Assembly: GCA_032620915.1 (NCBI GenBank)
Contig: CP136052.1
Coordinates: 3,542,001 to 3,606,000 of the forward strand
Direction: 5' to 3'
DNA from: Oscillospiraceae bacterium NTUH-002-81
Lineage (GTDB): Bacteria; Bacillota; Clostridia; Lachnospirales; Lachnospiraceae
DNA: 64,000 nucleotides
The stretch's first letter is position 1; each line of letters begins with the position of its first letter. The notes under the pieces were generated by a model. It ran no database searches, was not told the origin of the DNA, and saw only the letters and a program-made list of their open reading frames with translations. Position numbers and translations under genes: made by a program. This document shows positions 8,870-17,973 of this stretch, piece after piece.

Positions 8870-9714
8870 ACGAGTTCACCTCCGTCAAAATGCTTCCGCA
8901 GTGTCTCAATATTGGCCCGGTAATGGGGCTCCGGATCCAGCTGATAAGCACCGTTGGCCATTTCCATGGTGATCAGGCCCTTATAATTGTATTTCCGCAT
9001 GGCGTTTAAGTGGGCATCCAGATCCTGGGTACCGTCTCCCCATTTCATATGGCCGTAGGGTCTGCCGTCATTCAGATGCACATGGGCCAGCTTGTCCCCC
9101 AGCACCTCAAAATACTGCTCCATGGTTTCCCCCGCGTAAGCCACCGGCACCGTATCCACACAGCATTTCAGGTTTGGAGAATCGATCTCCTTCACCACCC
9201 GGAACTGGTCAAACCGGTTGGTAGCCAGGCAGGATTCCCGCTCGTTTAGGTTTTCATACATGAGCGTGATGCCATATTTCTCCGCATGGCGGGTGAGACG
9301 CTCCACAGAATCCTTTCCCCATTTGTAACCTTCAGACATGGGCAGGTTCCAGTAAGGGCGCCCCGGACACAGCAGCATCTGCGGGCATTCCAGCTCCACC
9401 GCTGTCTCAATAAACCGCTTGTACTGCTCTACCGTTTTGTTTCGGATATTCGCTTCGGGTGCGGCGATGTTTACTGCATATACATTTTCCTCCGGCATAA
9501 GAGAGGCCACGCGAAAGCCTCTCTCCTGCAGCCGTTTATGCATGGCCGGTGCCGGATTCTCTTTCTGATCGTAAAAATGAAAGTGGTGGCTGCATCCGTA
9601 CAGTTCCAGCTGATGAATGCCCAGCCGGTCGCAGGAATCCAGAAAATAATCAAAAGAAAAATGCATGTATACCATGTTTGTCACCGCAAGCTGTGACATA
9701 AGTAATTCAGACAT
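8866..9714 (-). CDS. Sugar phosphate isomerase/epimerase, paralogue 2 of 4
   Basis: A 282-residue TIM-barrel epimerase. It shares the opening VTNMVYMHFSFDYFLDSC with the VLNIHYINYSLDYFLDCQ of its neighbour, plus ITLMYENLNERES (Glu), CCVDTVPVAYAGETMEQYF (Asp) and AHVHLNDGRPYGHMKWGDG (His). The last block, Y/GH..WGDG, is common to paralogues 2-4 and is probably a substrate-binding signature. It overlaps paralogue 1 by four bases and follows paralogue 3 by 20 bases in one operon. FrlC (fructoselysine 3-epimerase), D-tagatose 3-epimerase and hydroxypyruvate isomerase belong to the same broad family, so the reaction cannot be assigned. Confidence 0.85.
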   Translation of the reverse strand: MSELLMSQLAVTNMVYMHFSFDYFLDSCDRLGIHQLELYGCSHHFHFYDQKENPAPAMHKRLQERGFRVASLMPEENVYAVNIAAPEANIRNKTVEQYKRFIETAVELECPQMLLCPGRPYWNLPMSEGYKWGKDSVERLTRHAEKYGITLMYENLNERESCLATNRFDQFRVVKEIDSPNLKCCVDTVPVAYAGETMEQYFEVLGDKLAHVHLNDGRPYGHMKWGDGTQDLDAHLNAMRKYNYKGLITMEMANGAYQLDPEPHYRANIETLRKHFDGGELV

Positions 9715-9734
9715 TTTATCCTCCCCGGGATGTG

Positions 9735-10574
9735 TTACTCCCCAAAATAATGTTTCAGGTTGTACATGTTGCGCTTATCATAAAAGAACGGATCTTCATA
9801 GTAGCCGCCGTCCGTGATCTCCTGGCTGAACAGCCCCTGATAACCGTTCTTCAGCATATCCTCCACATCCTGGCGAAGATTCCGGTTGCCGTCTCCCCAG
9901 ATGTAATGGCCGTAAGGATTGCAGTCCTGGAAATGGCTGTGGATGATATTTTCCACGCCAAAGGTGTCAAACCACTGCTGAATCGTCTCCCCTGCCACGG
10001 ACATGGCGGTGAGATCGATCATCACCTTGAAATTGGGGCGGTTCACCTCGTCAAACAGATGCTTGATCTGATCGATCCGGTAACCGATGCGTGACTCCTG
10101 CGGCCGCAGCGACTCGCAGGCGATCTGCATGCCATATTCCGCCGCCACCTCGGACAGCCGCTGATGCATTTCTACGGATCGCTTGAAGCCTTCCTCCTCA
10201 GGCTCATTCCAGTATCCCCAACCGGAGTTTGCCTCCAGGATTTTTGCGCCCAGCTCAGCGCCCAGACGGATCCCGTTGACGAAATAGTTGTAGCTTCGCT
10301 CCCGCAGTTCCGGCTCCTTCGCCGCAAACTGATATCCCAGCATGCAGTTATCCGGCGTGATCACCGGGCATTTTAACCCTCTGTCATCCAGCTTTTTCTT
10401 AATAATCTTCGGGTCAATGGAGCCCTTATGATCCAGCCACATATCCTGCCGCCCTGCCAGAAGCTCCACGTTTTTCACTCCCAGTGCCTGCTGGCAGTCG
10501 AGGAAGTAATCCAGCGAATAATTGATATAATGAATGTTCAGAACCGAAATCCGGTCAATAGATGCAAGTTTCAT
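9735..10574 (-). CDS. Sugar phosphate isomerase/epimerase, paralogue 3 of 4
   Basis: A 279-residue TIM-barrel epimerase with IACESLRPQESRIG (Glu), VMIDLTAMSVAGETIQQWF (Asp) and IIHSHFQDCNPYGHYIWGDG (His). It ends with the EITDGGYYEDPF block also seen in paralogue 4, so paralogues 3 and 4 are the closest pair. Its start is 18 bases after paralogue 4. Co-transcription with the ABC importer upstream is likely, since no terminator separates them. Confidence 0.86.
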   Translation of the reverse strand: MKLASIDRISVLNIHYINYSLDYFLDCQQALGVKNVELLAGRQDMWLDHKGSIDPKIIKKKLDDRGLKCPVITPDNCMLGYQFAAKEPELRERSYNYFVNGIRLGAELGAKILEANSGWGYWNEPEEEGFKRSVEMHQRLSEVAAEYGMQIACESLRPQESRIGYRIDQIKHLFDEVNRPNFKVMIDLTAMSVAGETIQQWFDTFGVENIIHSHFQDCNPYGHYIWGDGNRNLRQDVEDMLKNGYQGLFSQEITDGGYYEDPFFYDKRNMYNLKHYFGE

Positions 10575-10592
10575 GCGCTTTTCCTCCCCCTT

Positions 10593-11426
10593 CTATTTAA
10601 AATACGGCTCGAAGGCTGCGATATTTTTCCGGTCAGCTTCCTTCGGATCAGCGAAATATCTGCCGTCCGTGATCTCCTGTCCCAGATAACCTTCGTAGTG
10701 ATAATCGTTAAGCAGCTGCAGATAATCCTCCAGCGGATGCAGGCCGTCGCCCCAGATCAGATGCCCGTAAGGCCGTCCGTCCGGGAAATGCATATGGCAG
10801 ATGTCACTGCCCAGCGTCTCAAACCACTCCTGCATCGTTTCACCGGCCACACCCATAGCGGTCACATCCAGTGCTGCTTTTACATTGGGATGATCCACCG
10901 CATCCAGCAGTCGTTTTAACTCCGGCAGCGTGATCACTACCCGGGATTCCTCCGGGCGAACAGTCTCCACTGCCAGCGTCACGCCGTTATCCTCTGCCAC
11001 CGGTGCCAGTTTTCGCAGCACCTGCACGGCCCGGTCAAAGGTGCGCTCCGGCTCCTCATTCCAGTCTCCGCCGCAGCAGTTGGTCAGCATGATTTTTGCA
11101 CCCACTTCCCCTGCTGCCTTGATGCCATTGGTATAATACCCCATGGAATGCTTCTGTGCCAGCGGATCATGGGCACAGATCAGATAACTGTACACGGCAC
11201 ACTCAGGCGTAAACACACCGATATGCAGTCCATAGGACTCCACCTTCTTTTTCAGTTCCCGTGTGTCCTGATAGCCATAATCATCCAGGATAAAATGGGG
11301 CAGACCACACCACATCTCAATAGTTTTGAAGCCAAGCTCTGCCTGACTTTCCAGAAAATAATCCAGTGGATAGTACATATAATGGATTCCCATCCCGGCC
11401 AGCTGTTCTCTTCGTAAGTACGGCAT
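10593..11426 (-). CDS. Sugar phosphate isomerase/epimerase, paralogue 4 of 4 (FrlC-like)
   Basis: A 277-residue TIM-barrel epimerase, the first of the four to be transcribed. It shows VTLAVETVRPEESRV (Glu), AALDVTAMGVAGETMQEWF (Asp) and CHMHFPDGRPYGHLIWGDG (His), and ends with EITDGRYF. The TLAVE.VRPEESR and GVAGETMQ blocks recall FrlC-type fructoselysine epimerases, by recollection of the family rather than by search. It lies about 110 bases downstream of the binding-protein gene. No FrlB-like deglycase was found nearby, so an Amadori pathway is only a hypothesis. Confidence 0.86.
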   Translation of the reverse strand: MPYLRREQLAGMGIHYMYYPLDYFLESQAELGFKTIEMWCGLPHFILDDYGYQDTRELKKKVESYGLHIGVFTPECAVYSYLICAHDPLAQKHSMGYYTNGIKAAGEVGAKIMLTNCCGGDWNEEPERTFDRAVQVLRKLAPVAEDNGVTLAVETVRPEESRVVITLPELKRLLDAVDHPNVKAALDVTAMGVAGETMQEWFETLGSDICHMHFPDGRPYGHLIWGDGLHPLEDYLQLLNDYHYEGYLGQEITDGRYFADPKEADRKNIAAFEPYFK

Positions 11427-11533
11427 ACATTCTCCTCCTTGCCTGTTTTATTATGCCTGGTCAAAAGACGGCCTGGCCGTAAAGCCACGCCGTCCTGTTT
11501 TTTTATCATATCATTTTTTCAGCTCATGCACAA

Positions 11534-12511
11534 TTACTCGTTTGTTACATCCTTTGTCTCTTCTGCAGTCAGAGCCTCCGCATCGGAACCATCGCTCAGC
11601 GGCTGCTGGTTCAGTGCGTTTGTCATCATCTCAAGCTGTGTGTCATGATCCATAGTTGCGATAACTGCATCGATCTTCTCTTTCAGCTCGGTGTTGCCCT
11701 TCGCGAGCGGGATACCTGCGCAAAGAGAGGAAAGTTCTACGTCAAAGCCCTTGCCATCCTCGAAGGTAACGTATGTCAGATCCGGGTTGGACATGCATCC
11801 GGACTGTGCCTCTGTCAGACCGGTGATGATCGCATCCAGTTTACCGGAGCTTACACCTACGAACAGCTCAGACATTTCGCCAAGACCGGGCTGCTCCTGT
11901 ACATCCGGGATCTGTTTTACAAGTGGAATCCAGATAGATACTGCCTGGGAAGTAACCTTTGCACCTGCAAAGTCCTGAATAGAAGTTGCATTTGCATATT
12001 TGCTGTCTTTGCGGACAACCATTACACAGCCGTTATTCCAGTAGTAATCAGAGAAATCTACAGACTGCAGTCTCTCTTCGGTAACACCCAGTGTGGAGAT
12101 GCAGCAGTCAAGCTTACCGGATACAACGCCGGGAATCAGGCCATCCCAGTCTGTTTTGATGATCTTCAGGTTCCATCCGTAGGTATCGCAGATCTTGCGT
12201 GCAACCTGTACGTCGTATCCGCAAACATACTGGTCGGTGCCATCGATGGGCCATGCGCCGTTGGAATCATCATCCTGGGTCCAGCCAAACGGAGCTGCGC
12301 CACAGTTCATACCTACACGAAGGGTATATCCTTCCGGATATTTCTCCTCTCCGTCTGCTGCCTCAGCGTCAGCGGTCTCTTCGCCGTCTGCTGCTTCCTC
12401 TGTCTTCTCTGCTGTATCAGCAGGAGCGCTGTCGTTGCTCTTGCTTCCGCAAGCAGCCAGACCCATGGTCATTGCAGCTACAAGTACAGCTGCCAAAACT
12501 TTCTTTTTCAT
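11534..12511 (-). CDS. Amino-acid-type ABC transporter substrate-binding lipoprotein
   Basis: About 325 residues, family 3 solute-binding protein. The signal peptide MKKKVLAAVLVAAMTMGLAAC ends in a lipobox with the lipidated Cys, followed by an acidic, Ala-rich linker. The binding domain starts at YTLRVGMNCGAAPFGW, with GYDVQVARKI and SGKLDCCIST typical of polar amino-acid receptors. The ATG at 12511 has GAGGTGG upstream; an earlier in-frame start would hide the signal peptide. Its permease and ATPase are at 13515-15010, separated from it by the BtpA gene. An amino-acid-type receptor in a sugar-epimerase operon is unusual and suggests a conjugate of amino acid and sugar. Confidence 0.9.
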   Translation of the reverse strand: MKKKVLAAVLVAAMTMGLAACGSKSNDSAPADTAEKTEEAADGEETADAEAADGEEKYPEGYTLRVGMNCGAAPFGWTQDDDSNGAWPIDGTDQYVCGYDVQVARKICDTYGWNLKIIKTDWDGLIPGVVSGKLDCCISTLGVTEERLQSVDFSDYYWNNGCVMVVRKDSKYANATSIQDFAGAKVTSQAVSIWIPLVKQIPDVQEQPGLGEMSELFVGVSSGKLDAIITGLTEAQSGCMSNPDLTYVTFEDGKGFDVELSSLCAGIPLAKGNTELKEKIDAVIATMDHDTQLEMMTNALNQQPLSDGSDAEALTAEETKDVTNE

Positions 12512-12590
12512 ACTTTTTTCCACCTCTTCATTTTTTATTAGCACCCTGATCACTCAGGAAATACTACAAATCCATCTGCTGCCCGGGGAC

Positions 12591-13391
12591 TTATCTGTCT
12601 CCGCGCGCCTCTTTTGCCACTGCCATAAAGGCTCTTACCTTATCCGCATCTACACGGCCATCTGCGCCCTTGAATGCAGTTCCCACACAGCCGCCGTCTG
12701 CGATGGTGAGGATCTTGGCAATGGTACTCTCCTTACAGCCTGTGTTGCAGAATACCGGTACATGCTTTGCCTTCGCCAGGTCGCATACATGGGCCAGCAG
12801 ATCCCAGCTGGCTTCCTGTCCCGCACCCGGGCCGGACACACAGAATGCACCCACATGATCGCCCAGCGTCACATTATCGATGATCTCCTCGATGCTCTGC
12901 TCTGCCAGCAAAACATCTCCCTCCGGATTGATCTTGCACAGCAGCTTCATTTCCGGGATGCCCAGTGCATATTTCAGACGGACATTCTCACCGAAGTTAT
13001 TCACATGCACGCCATAGGTTCCTGTGAAAGCACCGGCAAACGCACTTCTGCCGAAGCTTGCCCCCACTGCCTTGGCCATGCGGATCGTTTCTTCCGGGTT
13101 CATGACAACATTGGTTCCGAACGGAACGTGAATATCTTTCTTAATGGCACCAATGACACAGGCCATGGCCATCAGTGTCTCGGTATGGCTGACATAAGTC
13201 ATCGGGAAGCTGAACTCATTGGCAATGAGCACACCGTCCACACCGCCCTCCTGTAATGCTTTCACATCGCAAGAAGCATGCTCGATCACAGTATCCAGAG
13301 AACCGCAGAAATCAGGATCACCAGGCAACGGATCCAGATGCAGCAATGCAATGATCGGTTTCTCTGTTCCAAATAATTCTTTTGTCCACAT
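12591..13391 (-). CDS. BtpA/SgcQ family protein
   Basis: A 266-residue TIM-barrel protein of the BtpA family. The opening EKPIIALLHLDPLPGDPDF is the family hallmark; GVDGVLIANEFSFP and the C-terminal KHVPVFCNTGCKESTIAKIL also fit. BtpA was first linked to photosystem I assembly in cyanobacteria. In heterotrophs such as E. coli (SgcQ) relatives sit in sugar operons with no firm biochemical role. Here the gene lies between the ATPase and the binding-protein genes of the importer, so a catabolic step on the imported compound is likely. The start at 13391 has GAGGGAG upstream. Confidence 0.82.
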   Translation of the reverse strand: MWTKELFGTEKPIIALLHLDPLPGDPDFCGSLDTVIEHASCDVKALQEGGVDGVLIANEFSFPMTYVSHTETLMAMACVIGAIKKDIHVPFGTNVVMNPEETIRMAKAVGASFGRSAFAGAFTGTYGVHVNNFGENVRLKYALGIPEMKLLCKINPEGDVLLAEQSIEEIIDNVTLGDHVGAFCVSGPGAGQEASWDLLAHVCDLAKAKHVPVFCNTGCKESTIAKILTIADGGCVGTAFKGADGRVDADKVRAFMAVAKEARGDR

Positions 13392-13514
13392 AGTTTTGAT
13401 ATCTCCCTCTGTTTTTTTCTGTTTCTATGCTGCGGATGCACACTTTTCATTCACCGACGCGGGCATCCGCTTTCTCCCAGTCACCACCTGATACACGTTT
13501 TTCTCTGCACGGGA

Positions 13515-14252
13515 TCAGCGGTAACGGCTGAGGAATTCCCTTGTTCTGGCTGCCTGCGGATGGTTGAATACCTCGTCCGGGGTTCCCTCTTCCACAATGA
13601 CACCGGAATCCATGAATACTACCCGGCTGGAAATCTCTTTGGCAAACATCATCTCATGGGTAACGATCACCATCGTCATCCCATCTTCTGCCAGGGACTT
13701 GATAACCTCCAGTACCTCGCCGACCATTTCCGGATCCAGCGCGGATGTGGGCTCGTCAAACAGCAGCAGCTCCGGTTTCATGCAAAGCGCCCGGGCAATG
13801 GCCACGCGCTGTTTCTGACCTCCGGACAGCTGAGACGGCTTGGCGTTGATATAAGCGCCCATGCCTACCTGCTTCAGGTATTTCTTCGCGGTCTTTTCTG
13901 CCTCTGCCTTGTCCTCCTTATTGACGATCTGCATGCCGATCATGCAGTTTTTCAGTACGTTCATGTTGGCAAACAGGTTAAAGGACTGGAACACCATACC
14001 CACCCTGGAACGGAACCTGTTCTTATCCTTGGGTTTATAGGAAATCTGCTCGCCCTTGAACATAATCTCGCCGCCGGAGGGCTCCTCCAGCATATTGATA
14101 CAGCGAAGCAATGTGGATTTACCGGAACCGGAGGAACCGATCACACTGATTACTTCACCTTTTTTCACATCAAAATGAATATCCTTGAGCACCTCATGGC
14201 TGCCGAAGCTTTTGCCAAGGTGACTCACCTGTAAAATGATATCTTCTGCCAT
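13515..14252 (-). CDS. Amino acid ABC transporter ATP-binding protein
   Basis: A 245-residue ATPase of the polar amino-acid importer class with Walker [10 protein letters not shown], signature LSGGQKQRV and Walker [15 protein letters not shown]. Its start shares a base with the permease stop at 14252, so translation is coupled. It is distinct in sequence from the ATPase at 3614-4336. It should power the importer formed with the permease at 14252-15010 and the lipoprotein at 11534-12511. Confidence 0.92.
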   Translation of the reverse strand: MAEDIILQVSHLGKSFGSHEVLKDIHFDVKKGEVISVIGSSGSGKSTLLRCINMLEEPSGGEIMFKGEQISYKPKDKNRFRSRVGMVFQSFNLFANMNVLKNCMIGMQIVNKEDKAEAEKTAKKYLKQVGMGAYINAKPSQLSGGQKQRVAIARALCMKPELLLFDEPTSALDPEMVGEVLEVIKSLAEDGMTMVIVTHEMMFAKEISSRVVFMDSGVIVEEGTPDEVFNHPQAARTREFLSRYR

Positions 14253-15010
14253 TATTTGCTCACCTCTTCCTCGGATTCTGTGATCAGCTCGTAATTGCTG
14301 GAGCCTGCCATAAACTTCTCAAGCAGCTTCAGCAGACGGGAAATGACAAACGTACATACGAAATAGATCACGCTGACGATGCAGTAGGTCTCAAAGAACT
14401 TGTAGTAAGTTCCGGTTACAGTACGGGCTGTGAAATACAGCTCGGTAACAGCGATAACGTTTAATACGGAAGTATCCTTGATGGCAGATACATATGTGTT
14501 GCCGATCTGCGGGATCAGGTTCCGGAACGCCTGCGGGATGATGACATGCAGCATGATCTGCAGATAACTCATGCCGATAGCCTGTCCGCCTTCCATCTGT
14601 CCCTTGTCGATACCGCCGATGGCGCCTCGCACAGATTCCGAAAAGTAAGCACCGATGTGCAGGGACAGTGCCAGGATACCAGCGGAGAAGGACGGAATAT
14701 CCAGCCCCCAGATAGACATGGTTCCATAATAAATGACCGTTGCCTGTACCATCAGTGGTGTGCCACGGATCACCTCCACATAAACGGCGATGATTGCCTT
14801 GAGGATGCGGAGGATGGTCTGTGACACGACTGAAGAATGTTTATCAATATCAACGCTTCGCACCATGCCGACCACGAAACCAAGCACACATCCGAGGACC
14901 GTTCCGATCGTCGCCAGCTGCAGTGTCACGCCAAGGCCTCTCATAAAATCCGGCCCGTATTTCTCAGCCAGAAACGCTACCCATCCAAAAAAGGTTGTAG
15001 GGAAATTCAT
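14252..15010 (-). CDS. Amino acid ABC transporter permease
   Basis: A 252-residue membrane subunit with several helices and the EAA loop [18 protein letters not shown] followed by [11 protein letters not shown]. It is the first gene of the minus-strand sugar operon. GGGAGGAATGAGAAA precedes the ATG. A well-spaced promoter lies at 15046-15074. In family terms it is HisM-like, yet the operon encodes sugar epimerases. Confidence 0.9.
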   Translation of the reverse strand: MNFPTTFFGWVAFLAEKYGPDFMRGLGVTLQLATIGTVLGCVLGFVVGMVRSVDIDKHSSVVSQTILRILKAIIAVYVEVIRGTPLMVQATVIYYGTMSIWGLDIPSFSAGILALSLHIGAYFSESVRGAIGGIDKGQMEGGQAIGMSYLQIMLHVIIPQAFRNLIPQIGNTYVSAIKDTSVLNVIAVTELYFTARTVTGTYYKFFETYCIVSVIYFVCTFVISRLLKLLEKFMAGSSNYELITESEEEVSK

Positions 15011-15045
15011 TTTCTCATTCCTCCCATATGTTTCAAATTACGTCA

Positions 15046-15074
15046 ATAATAACACAAAACTTTTCACATTTCAA
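15046..15074 (-). promoter_or_regulatory. Putative promoter of the importer/epimerase operon
   Basis: On the minus strand, -35 TTGAAA (15069-15074) and -10 TATTAT (15046-15051) are spaced by 17 bp, about 36 bases before the permease start. Confidence 0.5.
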
Positions 15075-15382
15075 TACTTTATTGCAGCAAATTGTCTATT
15101 TCTATTATTTTGTGTAAAGTTTTGCGATCCTGTTTATTTATTCTGTCTAACTTTCAATCTCCCTACTATTTTTCTTCTTTGTCACTATATACAGAAAAGA
15201 TTTCTATTTTCCAATTTTATCCAATTTGTCCTGTTATCAGGGTGAAGTGGGTTTTCGGCGATTTGCGGCCTTTTTTGCGTTTATTTCATATTTTCCTGTA
15301 GGATTTTCCCGTATTCCTTTGAGATCTTTCACAGTACACCGTTCAAACTTTTCATATTCTTGCAAAATATTCCGAATTTTCC

Positions 15383-15411
15383 TTGCATTCGCCCCCTGAA
15401 AATGCTATATT
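15383..15411 (+). promoter_or_regulatory. Putative promoter of the kinase-deoR operon
   Basis: -35 TTGCAT (15383-15388) and -10 TATATT (15406-15411) are spaced by 17 bp, followed by a roughly 135-base leader. Confidence 0.5.
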
Positions 15412-15452
15412 GGCAGAAGTGGTATACATAGCTTTGATGCTCATATCGGGGC

Positions 15453-15513
15453 GGGTCCCAAGGTCTTTCACCCACTTATGAGCAAGCTCATGTGGGCTTA
15501 GACCTTTTGACCC
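15453..15513 (+). promoter_or_regulatory. Long imperfect dyad in the leader of the FGGY kinase
   Basis: Nested arms GGGTC/GACCC, AAGGTCT/AGACCTT, CCCAC/GTGGG and ATGAGC/GCTCAT build one extended hairpin of 61 nt ending 33 bases before the ATG. It has no U-run directly after it. It could be an RNA control element, a dimeric operator or a dispersed palindromic repeat. Confidence 0.55.
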
Positions 15514-15545
15514 TGGCATCACACATATATATGGAGGTAGTTTTC

Positions 15546-17060
15546 ATGGCGAAATATTATTTAGGTGTAGATGTGGGAACCTTTGAGACAAAAGGGGTTC
15601 TCATCGATGAAAAGTTTCAGGTTGTTGCAGAAACGGGTGCAAAGCATGGCATGGAGAACCCGAAGCCCAATTATTTTGAGCAGGATGCAGAAGAAATCTG
15701 GTGGAAAGATTTCTGTATCGTATCCAAGGGGCTCATAGAAAAGGCCGGCATCCGGCCAGAGGAAATTGCCGCCGTAGGAAGTGATGTGCTGGGTTGTGAC
15801 TGCCTGCCGGTAGATGAGAACTGCCGTCCGCTGCGCAAAGCCATTCTGTACGGCATTGATGCCCGTGCTTCTGAGGAAATTGCTTTCTTAAATGAACATT
15901 ACGGAGAAGAGCGCATCAGGGAGCTGTTTGGCCATCCGCTCTGCTCTGACGACATTGCCCCCAAAATTCTGTGGATTAAGAACAACGAGCCGGAGGTTTA
16001 TGCCAAAACCCACAAGTTTCTGACCGGCTCTTCCTATATTGCCGCCAAGCTCACAGGAGAATATGTCATTGACCAGTTTCTGGCAAAGGCTTCCTTCCGT
16101 CCGCTCTACAACGATGAGGCAAAGATCGATGAGAAGGAATGTGCACTGTTCTGCCGCCCGGACCAGATGGCAGAAGCCCGTTTTGTGCACGAGCTTGCCG
16201 GACATGTAACTGCCAAAGCCGCAGAAGAAACCGGTTTAAAGGAAGGCACCCCTGTTATCTGCGGCACCGGTGATTCCACCTCTGAGGCCATCAGCGTAGG
16301 CATCACCACTCCGGGAAAGCTGATGTTCCAGTTCGGATCCTCTCTTTTCTTCTATTACTGTTCCGATCATCTGACCTATGATCACCGGATCCATGGCGGG
16401 GATTTCACCGTTCCGGGCACATTCAGCGTCTCCGGCGGCACCAACACCGCAGGCACCCTGACCCGCTGGATGCGTGACACCCTCTACTTTGACATTCTGG
16501 AGGAGCAGGCAACATCCGGCAGAGAGCCCTATCAGGTCATGATGGAGCGAGTGGCGGATATCCCGGCCGGCAGCAATGGTCTGGTCATCCTGCCTTATTT
16601 TGCAGGGGAGCGATGCCCCATCAACGATGCCCAGGCAAAGGGCATGATCTTCGGCCTAACACTGGAACACACAAGAGATCATATTTATCACGCCGCACTA
16701 GAGAGCATTGCTTATTGCATCGCCCAGAACATCAAGGTCATGGAAGAGTTAAACCTGCCGGTAGCGAACCTGATCGCGGTGGGCGGCGGTACAAAGAACC
16801 CGGTATGGATGCAGATCGTGGCAGATGTCATCGGCCGCCCGGTATGCATTCCGAAGGTCAGCATCGGTGCCAGCTATGGAGAAGCCCTGATGGCCGCTCT
16901 CGGCGTAGGTGACCTGAAGGACTTCCAGGAACTCAGCTCCGTAATCGAGCCAGATCGGGTGATCCTGCCAAACGAGGAAAATACAAAGATTTACAGAAAA
17001 TACTGCGATATTTATGACAAACTGTATACAGCGAACAAAGATCTGATGCATCTGCTGTAA
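15546..17060 (+). CDS. FGGY-family carbohydrate kinase (xylulokinase-like)
   Basis: A 504-residue kinase of the FGGY family. The N-terminal YYLGVDVGTFETKGVLID is the first phosphate-binding block, and the C-terminal ANLIAVGGGTKNPVWMQIVADV with GASYGEALMAA is the adenosine-binding part. Members phosphorylate pentoses, pentitols, glycerol or tetroses. The ATG at 15546 has GGAGG eight bases upstream; an in-frame ATG 54 bases earlier lacks one. It is followed after 41 bases by a DeoR regulator and is divergent from the epimerase/importer operon. It probably traps the isomerised sugar as its phosphate. Confidence 0.88.
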   Translation: MAKYYLGVDVGTFETKGVLIDEKFQVVAETGAKHGMENPKPNYFEQDAEEIWWKDFCIVSKGLIEKAGIRPEEIAAVGSDVLGCDCLPVDENCRPLRKAILYGIDARASEEIAFLNEHYGEERIRELFGHPLCSDDIAPKILWIKNNEPEVYAKTHKFLTGSSYIAAKLTGEYVIDQFLAKASFRPLYNDEAKIDEKECALFCRPDQMAEARFVHELAGHVTAKAAEETGLKEGTPVICGTGDSTSEAISVGITTPGKLMFQFGSSLFFYYCSDHLTYDHRIHGGDFTVPGTFSVSGGTNTAGTLTRWMRDTLYFDILEEQATSGREPYQVMMERVADIPAGSNGLVILPYFAGERCPINDAQAKGMIFGLTLEHTRDHIYHAALESIAYCIAQNIKVMEELNLPVANLIAVGGGTKNPVWMQIVADVIGRPVCIPKVSIGASYGEALMAALGVGDLKDFQELSSVIEPDRVILPNEENTKIYRKYCDIYDKLYTANKDLMHLL

Positions 17061-17101
17061 TTTGCAGACAGGAAAAAGAGAGAGAATGTGAGGGGCGCCA
17101 A

Positions 17102-17866
17102 ATGATTCGTGCAGAACGTTTTAATTTAATTACTAATTTATCCAATGAAAAAGATGTGATCACTCTGGAGGAGCTGGCCGAGCGGCTGAATGTCTCCGTA
17201 GCCACCGTCCGCCGGGATGTGGAGGAGCTGTGCGCCCAGGGCATCGTCGATAAGACCCGGGGCGGCATCATCTTCCGCAATAAGAAGCAGGATACAGAGC
17301 CCTCGCTCCAGCTGCGTTCTTATTCCAATCTTGAAGAGAAAAAACGCATTGCACAGGCGGCCCTCCGTTATGTAGAGCCCAATTCCTATTACATGTTCGA
17401 CTCCGGCTCCACCGTAGGACAGATGATCCGGCTGATCCCCATGGATTTTCCCGTATCCATTGTCACCTACGATCTGAGCTACATCACAGATCTGAATGCC
17501 CTGAAAAATGCAGACGTCTTCATTCTCGGCGGCAAGCTCCGCCGGGGACAGATGGCCTGCCATGGCCCCAGCGCCGAACAGTGGCTGGATCAGATGAACG
17601 CCGAAATTGCCTTCATAGGCGCTGACTCCATCGACTTAAACAAAGGCATCATGGGATACAATACCAACGATGTTCCGCTGAAACAGAAGATGATCGCCAA
17701 CTCTGCCAGAACCATCCTTCTGTGTGATCACAGCAAGTTCGAGAGCCACGGTTTCATCAGCATCCACGGCTTTGATAAGATCGATCTGATCATTACCGAC
17801 ACCGGAACTGATCCTGAAATCATCCGTAAAATCCGGGAAAAAGGGGTAGACGTTGAAGTTGTATAA
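17102..17866 (+). CDS. DeoR/GlpR family transcriptional regulator
   Basis: A 254-residue repressor. The N-terminal winged helix reads ITLEELAERLNVSVATVRRD with the wing sequence GIVDKTRGGI. The C-terminal DeoR sensor domain has DSGSTVGQMIRLIP and FILGGKLRRG, which bind phosphorylated sugars in family members. GAGGGG precedes the ATG. Coupled to the FGGY kinase, it most likely senses the kinase product and controls both divergent operons. Confidence 0.9.
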   Translation: MIRAERFNLITNLSNEKDVITLEELAERLNVSVATVRRDVEELCAQGIVDKTRGGIIFRNKKQDTEPSLQLRSYSNLEEKKRIAQAALRYVEPNSYYMFDSGSTVGQMIRLIPMDFPVSIVTYDLSYITDLNALKNADVFILGGKLRRGQMACHGPSAEQWLDQMNAEIAFIGADSIDLNKGIMGYNTNDVPLKQKMIANSARTILLCDHSKFESHGFISIHGFDKIDLIITDTGTDPEIIRKIREKGVDVEVV

Positions 17867-17894
17867 TATGGAATATCGTCTGAGATAACGACAT

Positions 17895-17932
17895 AAGGGC
17901 GTAGAAAAAGGAATCCTTTTTTCTACGCCCTT
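17895..17932. terminator. Bidirectional terminator hairpin after deoR
   Basis: AAGGGCGTAGAAAAAGG and its near-perfect complement form a stem with A-rich and T-rich arms, serving the convergent deoR and HAD genes. Confidence 0.8.
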
Positions 17933-17938
17933 ACCCGT

Positions 17939-17968
17939 CCGGGGCACATTGCCTTTGCAATGTCCCGG
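17939..17968. terminator. Second hairpin between convergent deoR and HAD genes
   Basis: CCGGGGCACATTG and CAATGTCCCGG pair around a short loop. There is no strong T-run, so it may only reinforce the neighbouring terminator. Confidence 0.5.
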
Positions 17969-17973
17969 CTACG

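Larger units (their letters stand above)
15011..15545. promoter_or_regulatory. Divergent control region between importer/epimerase operon and kinase-deoR operon
   Basis: This AT-rich gap of 535 bases holds no plausible gene. It contains one promoter for each direction and a long dyad before the kinase. The DeoR-family protein encoded at 17102 is the obvious candidate regulator, but no repeated operator motif could be assigned by eye. Confidence 0.6.

Noticed and set aside
12195..13256. A 353-codon plus-strand frame
   Set aside because: Spans antisense of two unrelated genes (binding lipoprotein and BtpA), so it cannot be a conserved gene.
8012..17866. Fructoselysine (frl) operon
   Set aside because: FrlC-like epimerases are present, but the FrlB deglycase and the PfkB-type FrlD kinase are not, so the assignment is kept only as one hypothesis.
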